Below are positions 1-9,857 of a stretch of DNA of 64,000 nt, piece by piece. Source of the DNA: Isoetes taiwanensis (lineage: Eukaryota; Streptophyta; Lycopodiopsida; Isoetales; Isoetaceae); the NCBI GenBank assembly GCA_021234155.1, contig JAJEKV010000008.1:13685912-13749911 (forward strand), read 5' to 3'. The notes under the pieces are model-generated. The model ran no database searches and was not told where the DNA came from. It worked only from the letters and a program-made list of their open reading frames with translations. A program made the translations under genes and the position numbers. The stretch's first letter is position 1. Each line of letters starts with the position of its first letter.

Positions 1-811
1 TGAGCTAGCAAGTTAAAGGCTACTTGCTTGGATCTGAGCCCGGTTGGGAGGCAAATTATCTCCTAAAGATTGAAGGATTTCTGTTTAAGTTTCTGTTGTT
101 TATATTTCTGAATTTGTTGTTACCATATCAAATGGATATTTGCCCAATGAGTACTCTCATATAAACTACTTTTCCTAGATTGCAGGGGATTATTGCTTAG
201 ATTATCTATGGAAGACATATCCAACTCTGATTATGAGTTATAAATGAGCAAGCCGAAACTCTCTAAGGTTCTATACCTCTGCAATCCCTGTCGGAATTGA
301 ACCCTTGACGAAGCTATAATCCAGCCCTAAAACTGGAAGGTTAGATAAATGCTCAATCCATGCCGGAGCTTGGAAGCGCCGGAGAAGCCATTGTTAGTAA
401 GATCACTTACTTGGAGGTCTGTCCCAAAAGCTTAGCCACTATAGAAATGCAAAATAGATTGCAAGAATTCACGAAAAAATCCATCCCTGGCACAACTATG
501 GCAGTAAAATGCTATCATTGATTTTTTGCTTTTTCTAGTGCAGACAAAACCTCCAATTGATTCTTTGTCATAGCTAATGGATCCTAAAGAAATTTAAAAA
601 ATGAGAATGCTTGGTGGAGGTTGGTGTCGCAGAAGGATGACTTGGGGCTCCACCGAGGATATTCAAAAAGTAAGGACCTTATTAGCTCTTTATATCTCTT
701 AGCTCTGCAGCCCCTCTTCACAAAGGTAAGGACCTTATTAGCTGTTTATATCTCTTAGCTTTGCAGCCCCTCCCACTGCCAAATGGGTGGCACCTGCAAA
801 TTCCAGAATCC
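1..811. other. Left flank of element A, old repeat DNA
   Basis: No intact gene is visible. Between about 666 and 777 a 56-bp unit containing GTAAGGACCTTATTAGC occurs twice in tandem with few differences. The last ~35 bp before position 811 can be read in frame with the LINE fragment that resumes at 13125 once element A is removed, so this stretch is probably the remnant of a LINE ORF2. The rest holds nothing I recognise. Confidence 0.4.
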
Positions 812-815
812 AATT

Positions 816-846
816 AACCATCATTCAATTAAATTGGGTTTATGTC
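816..846 (+). repeat. Left 31-bp terminal inverted repeat of element A
   Basis: Starts AACCATCATT and ends TTTATGTC. It pairs with 13090-13120 with two mismatches. The same terminal motif marks the ends of elements B and C. Confidence 0.9.
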
Positions 847-1015
847 TTAATTTTGGGACAAATTTCATATTGCATGTTTTTAGTAGCATATTCAAATTCA
901 CACATTTCACCTCAAAATTATGAAAACGTAATATCATGTTATTTACAAAATAGTCAATATTTCACAATATAGCACCATATCATAAAAACGTGATAACAAA
1001 AATTTACATAGTTAT
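847..1015. other. Subterminal and 3' non-coding region of element A
   Basis: AT-rich sequence between the left terminal repeat and the stop codon of the transposase. It would hold the transposase 3' UTR. The matching stretch in element B is about 51060-51227. Confidence 0.5.
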
Positions 1016-3871
1016 TCAACTTTCTTCAAGCACCCCCAATGATATCATAGCCTTCTTCCTGACATCCTGAGGTATTGTAATTCTCGCATTTCTAGCTGGA
1101 ATAGTGTTTGGAGTCCATGAGTACAAAACACTTTCATAGTCTAGCCAAAGATCAGGATCACTCGGATTTCTCCTCCATTTCTTTGTCCAACAATCTGAGT
1201 ACCTTTCTTTATCCGATACGTTGGTCAACTGATGCACTGGACACCACCATTCCACCCGCACATAGTTAAAGTTAATATTACCTTCTTCTTTGCAAATATC
1301 AGAGATAGTGAACCCCAACCACACTGGATATGTATCTAAATCTGCTGGCTTTACTACCACAAATTGGTGGCATTCCAAGTCAGTGGAAGGTTCATAAGCA
1401 TCCATGCCTAGAAACTTTGGCCTATTGTTCTTAGGACCAACATAGTGTTTGTCAGAAGGAGGAGGAGCATATTGCTTGGCGAATGCTACTACGGTGTCAT
1501 CAAAATCCTCAAAGACCGCTAAGGTCTTCCACCTAGTTTTAGGCAACCACCCTTCTTTCAATTCATCTGAGGATGTGTCTATCTCCCCCAACAGGTTAAT
1601 CACCTTCTTCCAGTAAGCCACCAAGGCACGGTTGGTGTCATCTGGATTGGTTTGCCAATGCTTTATATAGTCTTGGATTCCTTCCTTAGTCAATCCCAAT
1701 TGCTTCACTTCTTCAGTAGGTTTTAAAGCTTTTGGTTGACCTAGAGGTATCATAGGCTTGCCATTCTCATCTCTACGCCATATTTCCTCCCCTCCTCTCC
1801 ACTCATCCTCTGAAGGTCTCATCTTCCATTGGAAGATTGGAATCCCATAAAGTGAACTGCAGAGGCCTGGAATGACCTTCAAGATCCAATGTATAACCAT
1901 CCACAAAGCTCTTCCAATCGGGCACTTCTTCTATGAGAGAAGCTATAGGGTTTGGAGTAGTGCATTCATGCAAGATTTCCATTAGCCTAGGAAAGTTGGT
2001 CACTGTTTGCTGCTTCAATATACAACTATATTTGCCAAATAATGCATCCACATCCTCATGGGTATGCCCGGGCATAAGAAACCCTAAATTAACTCTTTCA
2101 AATATCCCCACAGCTGTTAAGTAGGATAGGAAAGAAAACATCCACTGTTCTTATTTTGGCCAAGCACAATTATCAAGTTGCAAGAGAAACCTTTTGGGTA
2201 GATCTTGAGGTTTAGCACGATGAAGTTGAAGCTCCAACATGTTCATTAGACCCATGCTTCCTAAACCTTGCCTTGCTGAACTTTTCAATATTGTTAGGGT
2301 TTCTATCTAACAATGCTCTATGTAGTGCCCGGCTAGTCAGAAGGTCCCGGAGGTGACCATTGTATCCATTTTCATAGTTTCTCAAACACCTCATGATACT
2401 CCCAATATGAAAAACTGGACCATCACTCCACAACTTAAAACTAAAATGGCCATAGTAGGTTTGATTCTGCCCATGCAAGATTGCCCCATCATTGAGATTC
2501 AGAAAAAGGTATGATCTTCCACATGACTTTGGTATGTACTTGAATTGTGGAAGACAAGTCTTTTGCTGGTCCATCTTGTCATGTATAATACATAAATAGT
2601 TATTGGGTTCCAATGCGGATAAAGTCCTCCACATCCAATAACATGATCTACATGATAGTTGGTCAGTCATATGGTCCTTCATATGCTCCCTTATCCTAGC
2701 CCTTTGACTAGGTTGCACAGTCTTATCAAGAGTCTCCTTCAACTTAGCACATAAATTGCACTTTGCAAAGTTGTTTGAAGTTGCTATGGTGACATGATTA
2801 AAATGCTTCTTCCATAACCTACTAAAGCTAGGTTGGGATATTGGAAGAATTCCCAATTCTCGAAGTAGGGAATTCACTTCTTCCAAAATACTCTTTTGAG
2901 TACAATGTGATGGCAACCTTTTCTCAACAACTGCTCTTCCCTTTTCATCCCTTCTACTTTTATGTGGCATAGACTCTGCATTGAAATCAATATATTTTTC
3001 AAATATCTCCCCGGCGGCAGCCAAGGTCCTAGCCGTTGGTCTCAACAAACCATTATTTCCATGTAAAAACAATCCCTGTTCCCCTCACTTTGCTTTTTTG
3101 CCAATTATGCCATGAAGAAGTTGGAATTGCATAAATACTCTGCCATGCTTTTGCACATATCCATTTGCCTAGCAAAGGGTATCTTTTTCTGTTTGGGTTT
3201 CTTTCATCTTGAAGTGCATGCTCGAAGATTGTGTACATGTAGGTCCTCCTCTCATCAACAGTGTACTCTTGAAAAGTAATTGTTCTATTGTAAAGAATTG
3301 CATACAAGCACTCCAACAACAATCTGAGCCCCTAACCTTCACCATTGTCTCACGTTCAACTTGGCTCTTTGCTAGGATAATGTCTCGGGTAACCGATACT
3401 TCTCCCCTTTTGCCTAGGTTTAGAGTTCCAACCGCCAATGGATCAATATCAAGACAATCATTGTCCCCAACAACCTCGCTCGAAAAATATAATCCTCCAC
3501 AAATTGAACACTACTTATAGGCCATGCCATGATGCAAGGAACCTCCAATTGCTTGACACAACCAAAACATTCCTTGTCACCCAAACCTTTACCTTTCCAG
3601 TTGTCTTCCAACATCGAAATTGCAATACCAATATTGTCTTCCCCTAGCCTTTCATCATTAACGCTTGACCAGGATCCGCTAGCACAATGACTCCTTGGCC
3701 TACTATTTCCTTTGTTGCACTTGTGCATGATTCTCACCTTCTTGTTCCTCCATTGCACCCTACTATAGAGGACTAATTGTTTTTCTTCAACATTCTTGCT
3801 AGGAGTTGGCTTTTCATTGATATTACTCTTTTCAATATGTTGCACACCATCTTGAGTTGGAGAGGCACCAT
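1016..3871 (-). pseudogene. DDE transposase of element A, frameshifted
   Basis: About 950 codons, read in several frames. An N-terminal basic region (3420-3871) is followed by a middle part with a CC-x3-C cluster near 3320, then a CNLCAKLK segment near 2750. The likely catalytic residues are the Asp of HDKMDQ (~2580), the Asp of LLQLDN (~2174) and the Glu or Asp of GHTHEDVD (~2060), giving D-136-D-38-E spacing. A C-terminal part (1016-1500) carries a PVWLGFTISD...VEWWCPV pattern like the Tudor/BAH-type tail of this transposase class. Proteins with a GHTHED motif are widespread in plants and oomycetes as uncharacterised DDE-like proteins. Frames break near 3845, 3310, 3070, 2220, 2140 and 1900, so this copy cannot make a full protein unless the assembly is wrong. 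The ATG chosen matches the one at 48193 in copy B. Confidence 0.8.
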
Positions 3872-3879
3872 TGACCTAG

Positions 3880-4224
3880 GCAAATTGCACCCTTTTTAGT
3901 CAATGAGTAGGAAAAATTATTACACCATAAGATAAAAAAAAAGTAATTACATTTATGGAATATGTAGAGGTAAATCAAATTTTTTAAAAGCAAGAAATTC
4001 CTTGGAAATAGGTTTAATATAATAATAACAATGGGCGAAAACTAAAATCATTTAAAACAAGAATTTTCGTGGCAACAACAAGGAAATGACATTTATATAA
4101 ATATATCCTAATTTTAATTATCGAAAAATTTGGATATATGATTACTTTAAAAGACATATAGCTGATAGACGGAGAATTTATTATCCATAATAATATACCC
4201 TAGATGATATAGGCAATGGAATTT
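3880..4224. other. Divergent intergenic region, transposase / acidic gene
   Basis: A 345-bp AT-rich spacer between the transposase start and the promoter of the acidic gene. In copy B the sequence just before the transposase ATG reads TTTGCCTAG, which could be an intron acceptor, so an upstream non-coding exon is possible. I see no other coding sequence here. Confidence 0.4.
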
Positions 4225-4310
4225 CAATGCGCGGGCGTGTTATTTGAGGCATTAAATTATTCACGCCAATTTCTAATTAACCCTATATAAACCGGTTCAC
4301 GCCTCAAGAC
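4225..4310 (+). promoter_or_regulatory. Promoter of the acidic-protein gene (element A)
   Basis: Contains a degenerate half palindrome (GCGGGCGTGTTA, 4231-4242), then ATTATTCACGCC, TTCTAATTAA, a TATA box TATATAA (4284-4290) and TTCACGCC just downstream. The same order of motifs occurs at 5415-5505 in front of a different gene and in copy B at 47755-47850 on the other strand. Confidence 0.65.
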
Positions 4311-4343
4311 CTCCATTCTGTCCAAATTTTTTTCTGCCCGGCC

Positions 4344-4838
4344 ATGAAGCGCTTCAGCCTCAGCCAACTTCATGAAGAACCCGAGGTCTCGCCAAAGAGA
4401 CGTCGGGTTGAAGAACCCCTCTATTCCCCCATAGATTTTTTGCCCAATTCTCCTCGATTCCTCCTCCGATGAAGAGGAGGAAGAGGAGGAATTGGACATG
4501 GAAGAGGAGGAGTTGAGTTCTTCCCGATTCCTCCTCCTCGGAAGAAGAGGGAGGAGTTGGAGGAAGAGGAGGAGATGTCCTCTCAAGAGCACATGACCGC
4601 CTCGCCTGGGGTTGGCTTGACCCCCAAAACAGAGAATGAAATCTCTCAAGAGGAGGAGGAGGAAGAGGAGGAGGAGGCGAGGAAGAAGATGAGGAGGAAG
4701 GTCGATAATTCCACCAGCTTTTTTAGAATGGTTGAGAGATGAGCCAGGTTTGCATGTCTGCTTTTTTTTTTTTTTTTCACCTTTCTTTCTTTTCTAACAC
4801 CTTTCTTTTCTTCTTTGATGCAGACGGAAGATCAATGA
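4344..4838 (+). pseudogene. Small acidic nuclear-type protein, element A copy
   Basis: The reading frame starts at the first ATG about 55 bp after the TATA box with MKRFSLSQLHEEPEVSPKRR, which includes a basic PKRRR stretch that could serve as a nuclear localisation signal. Long Glu/Asp and Ser runs follow. Exon 1 ends GAGCCAG with a GT donor at 4748; a pyrimidine-rich 76-bp intron ends TTGATGCAG at 4823; the second exon stops at 4836-4838 after a few codons. In copy A the frame is broken near 4465 and again before the donor. In copy B the end reads RQFDQFLEWLRDEPG before the junction. No family is recognised; the acidic composition suggests a chromatin or activation-type protein, which is inference only. 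Confidence 0.55.
4748..4823 (+). other. GT-AG intron in the acidic-protein gene
   Basis: Starts GTTTGCATG, has a long T/C tract and ends TTTGATGCAG. The same intron lies at 47232-47304 on the minus strand in copy B, so it is conserved between copies. Confidence 0.6.
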
Positions 4839-5414
4839 TGCATCCCTGGGCGGCCCCTTTTGTTTTTGGTTTGCTTCGAAGCTTTGGACACCCCTCCCGC
4901 ATATTTTTCATGTAATTTTGTGAAAAGCCTTCGGCTTACCTCGTTGTACATATAACTTTTATGAATGAAATCAAACAAGCTTTCATAAAATTTTCTTCAA
5001 ACAAGTGTTCTTCGAACAGTTTTTTCAGACATAAAATTATTTGAATTACATCCAACCTGTTTTCTCCAATTATTTTGTCTCCCCTCGCTCGTCTCATTTT
5101 TTTCTAAAATTTTGTATCTCAGAAATTTTGTCTCAACAAAGTCTCGAACACTATAAATCAACCACATGAGAAATCTCCGATTCATCACAAGAACCATAGG
5201 AAATTTTCCTATACGACCTAAAACAATTCCCCAACCTTACAAGTCATTTTTAGCCTTGATAATTTTGTCTTTAAAATCATTTTTAATTTAGCCTATATAA
5301 AATTTATAAATTCTATTTTTTCAATGCAATAAATGGAATAAAATGTCAGAGAATTTATTGCATGAAATGCAATATTCTCCATATATACCATATATATGTC
5401 ATGTCCCATGGAAG
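4839..5414. other. 3' region of the acidic gene and spacer
   Basis: Probable 3' UTR (a CATGTAATTTTGTGAAAAG stretch near 4910) followed by AT-rich DNA. No coding sequence is supported. Confidence 0.4.
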
Positions 5415-5505
5415 ACCGACGCCAAGCGTGTTAATTCAAGCAATCAATTATTCACGCTTAACTTATTTCTAATTATGCCTATATAAATCCATTTCACGCC
5501 TCAAA
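5415..5505 (+). promoter_or_regulatory. Second TATA/CACGCC promoter module (element A)
   Basis: Palindrome ACGCCAAGCGTG at 5419-5430, then CAATTATTCACGC, TTTCTAATTA, a TATA box TATATAAA (5480-5487) and TTCACGCC downstream. The order and spacing closely resemble the module at 4225-4310, although the downstream genes differ. Confidence 0.65.
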
Positions 5506-5810
5506 GTTCCTACATTTTCTTCCTTCCTTCATACGATTTGCGGTTCTATGCTTCATGTTTGATCCGCCCTCCCGAAATCTTGGTGAGTGAGATTTATATT
5601 CAAAGAATGTTAGATGTTTGGTTTCGCAATTCCTAACTTATTAAAAGACTCCGCCTTTTAGTTCTCAGAAAGCATCAGAAAGGAGGACTAAGGTCTCATG
5701 AATCGAAAAGCCTCGGAATTAAAACCACAAGCATAGTCCTCCATTCTTCAATCCTTCCAAAATTTCTAACTCAAGGTTAGTTTTCATTCAGTTTTTAAGT
5801 TTCATCTCAA

Positions 5811-5933
5811 TGGCGGGTTTAATCCAAGAAGACAAGCTTTTGCATTTGCTCGAGGCGTAGGAAGCAGATGATGTTTATGAAAACCGAATAGTTTTTATAA
5901 ACTTCATCCGCTTTTTTTGTTTCAGTAAATTCT
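5811..5933 (+). pseudogene. Small ORF beginning MAGLIQEDKL, element A copy
   Basis: Lies about 320 bp downstream of the second TATA module; GTGAGTGAG near 5582 and TTTTCATTCAG near 5793 would make a plausible 5' UTR intron. Copy A has a TAG after MAGLIQEDKLLHLLEA, followed by EADDVYEN in the same frame. In copy B (46124-46243, minus) the frame is open for 39 codons. The N-terminus is identical in both copies. Function unknown; it could be the first exon of a longer protein. Confidence 0.4.
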
Positions 5934-6056
5934 TGAGTTTCTCTTCCCTCAATTAATCATGCTATTGCATGCAAGTTTCTATTATGAATAAGTGTAGTAG
6001 AAAGCATTAGAAAAATCTGAAAGATAATATTTGAAACACGCGAAAGATAATATTTG

Positions 6057-6076
6057 AAACACGCTAAGCGTGTTTT
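6057..6076. promoter_or_regulatory. Palindrome AAACACGCT-A-AGCGTGTTT
   Basis: A 19-nt perfect inverted repeat around a central A, a variant of the CACGCC-W-GGCGTG motif. An imperfect copy (GAAACACGCGAAAG) precedes it. The matching stretch in copy B is near 45980-46000. Confidence 0.6.
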
Positions 6077-6148
6077 ATGCTAACCTTAGCCTTCAACATG
6101 AATACCGCTTTCAGTGCACTCAGAGGGAGGGAGAAAAAAATAGATAAT

Positions 6149-6203
6149 AGATAGATAAGTAAATAGATAAAGGCCCGGCCTTTATCTATTTACTTATCTA
6201 TCT
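6149..6203. repeat. 27-bp perfect hairpin with 1-nt spacer
   Basis: Arms AGATAGATAAGTAAATAGAT...AGGCC (6149-6175) and their exact complement (6177-6203). Just outside, GAGAAAAAAA and TTTTTTTTCTCC extend the symmetry. In copy B the same hairpin (45812-45915) contains an extra inverted sequence in the loop. It lies between two small genes and could act as a bidirectional terminator, or form a cruciform. Confidence 0.75.
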
Positions 6204-6294
6204 GCATGTGTTTTTTTTTCTCCCTCTCATGAAATGCACGCCGAATAGTTTACAGTATAGTTTTTCCTATCCCTACTTTCAACTTTTACGCTAA

Positions 6295-6309
6295 ACACGC
6301 CGGGCGTGT
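6295..6309. promoter_or_regulatory. Palindrome ACACGCC-G-GGCGTGT with AT-rich box
   Basis: A 15-nt perfect inverted repeat followed ~20 bp later by TATAAATAAATAAATA (possible TATA box), about 70 bp before the MPSYINHPVG ORF. This again couples the element palindrome with a start region. Confidence 0.55.
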
Positions 6310-6376
6310 CTCTTAGTTTCTAAGTTTATAAATAAATAAATATAACACTGATACTCCGCTCACTTCCTATTGATAG

Positions 6377-6484
6377 ATGCCAAGTTACATTAATCACCCG
6401 GTTGGTGACGAAGATGCATTAGAATTACATTTGGGCCAGCAATCACACAGCCCAGCCCAGCTGCTCCAATCTCCAGTCCGTTGA
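6377..6484 (+). pseudogene. Small ORF beginning MPSYINHPVG, element A copy
   Basis: The frame is open for 35 codons in A and 59 codons in B (45471-45650, minus). Downstream to about 6990, short frames rich in Glu and Gly (for example VEVEQRGGGARA) are shared with B but shift frame, so the ancestral protein was probably longer. A polyadenylation-like region (ACTTTTTCCAATGAATACAA) follows near 7065. I do not recognise the family. Confidence 0.4.
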
Positions 6485-7140
6485 ACCCAATCTTAACCAG
6501 TCCCGGCGAGCAAATGTCCTTGCAACCCCGAGTACTTGGATCAAGTAATGATGATGGCGCAGAGCGCAGGGGCAATGATAGATCTCTGGCTCGGGGCCCT
6601 TGCAACGCATCTTAGGTCGGCCCTCTTATCTAATCACTTCGGTGAATGCAGTACATGCATTGATCGAGAGTGAATCTCGCATCCGCCACCGAGATTCAAA
6701 AATGAGAAGCGTTTCTTAGTGGTTAGCCTCTATGCCCTGATGCCCCAACACGAACCACTACCACAAAGCGGTATACGATGCAATGGAGATGGCTCAACCA
6801 ATGGAACCACTACCAAGCAGCGCTATAATGATGCATTGGAGGTTCAACCAATGGAGCAGGAGGAGGAGCAGGAGGTGGAGGTGGAGCAAAGGGGAGGTGG
6901 AGCTAGAGCCCGGTGTTTTGGCCGGGTTTAGCCCCCGGTTCACTATGCCCAGCTATGAAAATGGGAGTGTCGATAGCCCAAACTACTCAAGAGACCGGGC
7001 TTGAAACAAAGAGTCCGGGATTTTGTCTAGTTTATCCAGCTTTATCCGCATTATATACAATTGTAAACTTTTTCCAATGAATACAACAAATTTTGTCTAC
7101 TTCTATATTTCTACAATGTAATACATGTTACATACCGCTT

Positions 7141-7379
7141 TTAAGCGGTTTCTTGGCCATGCAACAAATGTTCCAACACTTTCTCCAACCGTATCCCCAC
7201 CGGGTGTTCATGAGGTAAAGCTTCATCCATAGCGCAAGAAGAATCATCAGAACTCCTGGACATACTTATCCCCGAAAGGAATTCCATGACAAGCATAAAT
7301 GGATCGATGGAGTCGATCTTGCATAATCCTACTTTCCTTTTCTCGATTTGTAGTTAACATGAAACATTCATCTTCGACA
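7141..7379 (-). pseudogene. Last exon of a small minus-strand gene, element A
   Basis: Read on the minus strand, an acceptor-like TTTTCTGCAG (7380-7389) is followed by a frame containing EDECFMLTTN, KVGLCKIDSID and, at the end, VLEHLLHGQETA and a TAA stop. Copy A has a 1-nt insertion after LTTN; copy B (44639-44878, plus) keeps that part open but breaks further on. In copy B a strong donor AAAC|GTAAGTTAACC (about 44452) lies ~190 bp upstream, suggesting a short first exon. The product would be about 80-100 aa with an acidic middle. Family unknown. Confidence 0.4.
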
Positions 7380-7599
7380 CTGCAGAAAATTGCTATTCAG
7401 ACACCTACTATTGGAAATTAATGTTCAAGCTATAGGAATGAGATGAGTACCAGAATTCTGTAGCCATTCTTGAGAAGCTGATTTGAGTTCTCGAAATCAC
7501 AAAGCTATGGAAACTCCGCAACCGAAAAAAAATTCGAATTAGAAGAAAGATTAGGTTAACTACGCTTAGGCGGGATAAATTTGGATACATTTTGGGTAG

Positions 7600-7830
7600 A
7601 TTGGTTTTAAAACTTAATGAAAGAAGCTCACGAATCGGTCTTCGCCATTATTATTTGTATGTGTTAAGAATATTTCAAACCGCATTTTGTATTTTCTTGA
7701 AATTCAAATTTCTCTCGCAGCGGTAGAAAACGCTATTTCTGACATGTAGAAAAAATCTATTTCTTCGAAAGCAGCTCCGAAGCCAGATCCGAAAGCGACC
7801 TTCCGACTCTGTTACTAGGCGACTCCGGAG
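7600..7830. other. Bidirectional spacer before the composite gene
   Basis: Lies between the small minus-strand gene and the plus-strand RGG/ParB/HAD gene and should contain both promoters. I see no clear TATA box. A C/G-richer stretch (GGCGACTCCGGAG) directly precedes the ATG at 7831. Confidence 0.35.
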
Positions 7831-8320
7831 ATGTCTTCTAAAACCAGAGGTGGTCGAGGCGGACGGGGCAGAGGAAGCGGTGGAAGAGGAATCTCAAAAC
7901 CCGTCTCTTCTCAAGTTTCAGAGGACGCTGGATCGTAATACACGTAATACACGTAACCCTATTCAAGGTATTTAATTTGCCACAGAATACACACTGTGTG
8001 GAGAGTATTATGCTTGGCAATGAATTTGAGATATTTCCTTGCCTTCAGTTAATATGCTTTGCATGAGTTTGAGTTATTATGCTTTGCATGAATTTTAAGT
8101 ATTACCATCAGTTAATGCTCTGATTGTCCGTTTTGTAGAACATAATTTTGCTCGCTTTTATATATAGAATATAGCTGTTAGACAGTTGGAGATAGCAATG
8201 TTCAATGAGGTTAAATAGTGTGAAATATGGATTCATAAAGGGTATGTAGCTTAAAATGTGGATGCAAACTAATTTAGTTTCAAAATCACGCATAGCATGG
8301 TCAAGAATAGGAGCTACCAA

Positions 8321-8371
8321 CACGCCAAGCGTGAATTGTACTAATTTAGGTTTAAATGCACGCCAAGCATG
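8321..8371. promoter_or_regulatory. Two CACGCCAAGC(G/A)TG palindromes in intron 1
   Basis: CACGCCAAGCGTG at 8321-8333 and CACGCCAAGCATG at 8359-8371, 38 bp apart, each preceded by TTTAGGTTTAAAT-type AT-rich DNA. They lie in the presumed first intron of the composite gene. Confidence 0.65.
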
Positions 8372-9593
8372 ATCTCCTGTTCTGAAAAGTACTATAAAAA
8401 ATGTTCATCTTCTTTTTGCAAAGGGCTAAGAGGAAGAAAACCCCTAATAATTCGGGGTTCTAATCCCCGCCAAGAAGTCAAGGGTAGACGACCCGTGATG
8501 CGCACCATATGATCTCACCTTAGATGATGAAGGGCCGATTCTTATAGCAACCACCGACCCCTCACTGCCTCAAGAGGAAGTGGACGAGGGTGCCGAGTGG
8601 TACGCTGACCTTGCCAAGACAAATGGCAAGCTCGACTTAACTCTCTTCTCGAGGAAAAAAGGAAGGCACAAGATGACCAAACAAGGGATCCTAATCTCTT
8701 GTGAGGAAGAAGATGACACCAACCGCAAATTGCTCTTGAGATTACACGTATGCGTAAGAAAGATCTGCTTCACTTACTCACTGTAGAGCTACTGCATACA
8801 AGGATACGTTCATGAAGACAGATGTGAACGGTGAGACATGTTTTAAGTATGGTTGGCCAACCAATGTAGCAGTTACGCCAATATCTATTTGCCAAGGGGT
8901 TACAGCTGTGTGTAGAGGCATGTTCACTAAACCGACACCAAGTCACTATTTGCAGCAAGCTAGGGAATTAGCTGACTTGAAAGCTTCTAAGAGGGTCCTA
9001 GATCTAGGGAAGGATGTTCAACCTGCAGTTGTCGAAGGCATGGAGGCTTCTGTTTTTGAGAATGAACAGACGTGGTGGCGCAAAATAGAGGCCATGAACA
9101 AGTCTTAAGTACGAATTATCCATTGGGTCTTAAGGAAACTTTTTATGATCCATGTGAAGTCCCTCATCCGCTCACCAAGCTCCATTTATGTTAGCGTAAG
9201 ATATGATCCAAAGACATGCCATGGAGATTGTTCGAAGCATGATTAGTAATCCAGTCAAATGCCTATGCCGGGATGTGTTACCTTGGGATATGATCTCGAA
9301 CAAGCCACCGAGTGGGATCGAACTTCGAGGACGTAATGTTAAAGGAACACATTAAATTCGTCGTCATCGACGGGCAGCATTCTGTTGAGGCACAGAAGGC
9401 CCTCATCAGACAGGCAGAACAAACAGGCTAAAACGCGTTCTACAATCACTATGCGTATAGGAGGTGTCGTATCTTGGATGCCAATACTTCACCTGCAGAT
9501 TTGGCTGAGATTAATGCAACTTTGAATGAAATGGGGAAGACATTTCTATACAAAAGGTAACTAACTGTGTTAGGATGTTAGCACTTTCATATT

Positions 9594-9857
9594 CACGCCA
9601 GGCGTTCATTCAAATGAAACCAATTCACGCCAGGCGTGTTTTCCTGTAATGAAACCAAATCACGCCAGGCGTGCAATCAAATCAAACCAGTTCAGGCCAG
9701 GCGTGAAATGTTAAAGCACGCCTGGCGTGAATTGATTTGATTTGAAAGCACACTTGGCGTGATTTCAATTCATTTGAAATAACGCCGGCATGGAATTAAC
9801 CGATTCAAAAGCACGCTCCCCGAATGAATTGCATTTAATTCATTTCCGCCAGGCGTG
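9594..9857. repeat. Array of CACGCC-W-GGCGTG palindromes (element A)
   Basis: Copies at 9594, 9626, 9661, 9693, 9717, 9749 and 9846, with a degenerate one near 9782. Spacing is 24-35 bp over the first six. In the first half the units read CAAATGAAACCAATT before the palindrome; in the second half the complement (AATTGATTTGATTTGAAAG) follows it. The whole array is therefore an inverted repeat of repeats. It sits in the intron after the ParB-like exon. Copy B has a more degraded version at 42233-42450. Confidence 0.85.

Noticed and set aside
7380-7408. A splice between exon MATEFWYSSHSYSLNINFQ and EDECFMLTT on the minus strand of element A
   Set aside because: The phases fit, but the intron would be only 29 bp, far below the plant minimum.
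9594-9857. CRISPR-like array because of regular short repeats and spacers
   Set aside because: The host is a plant, the spacers are themselves repeated and the unit orientation flips halfway.
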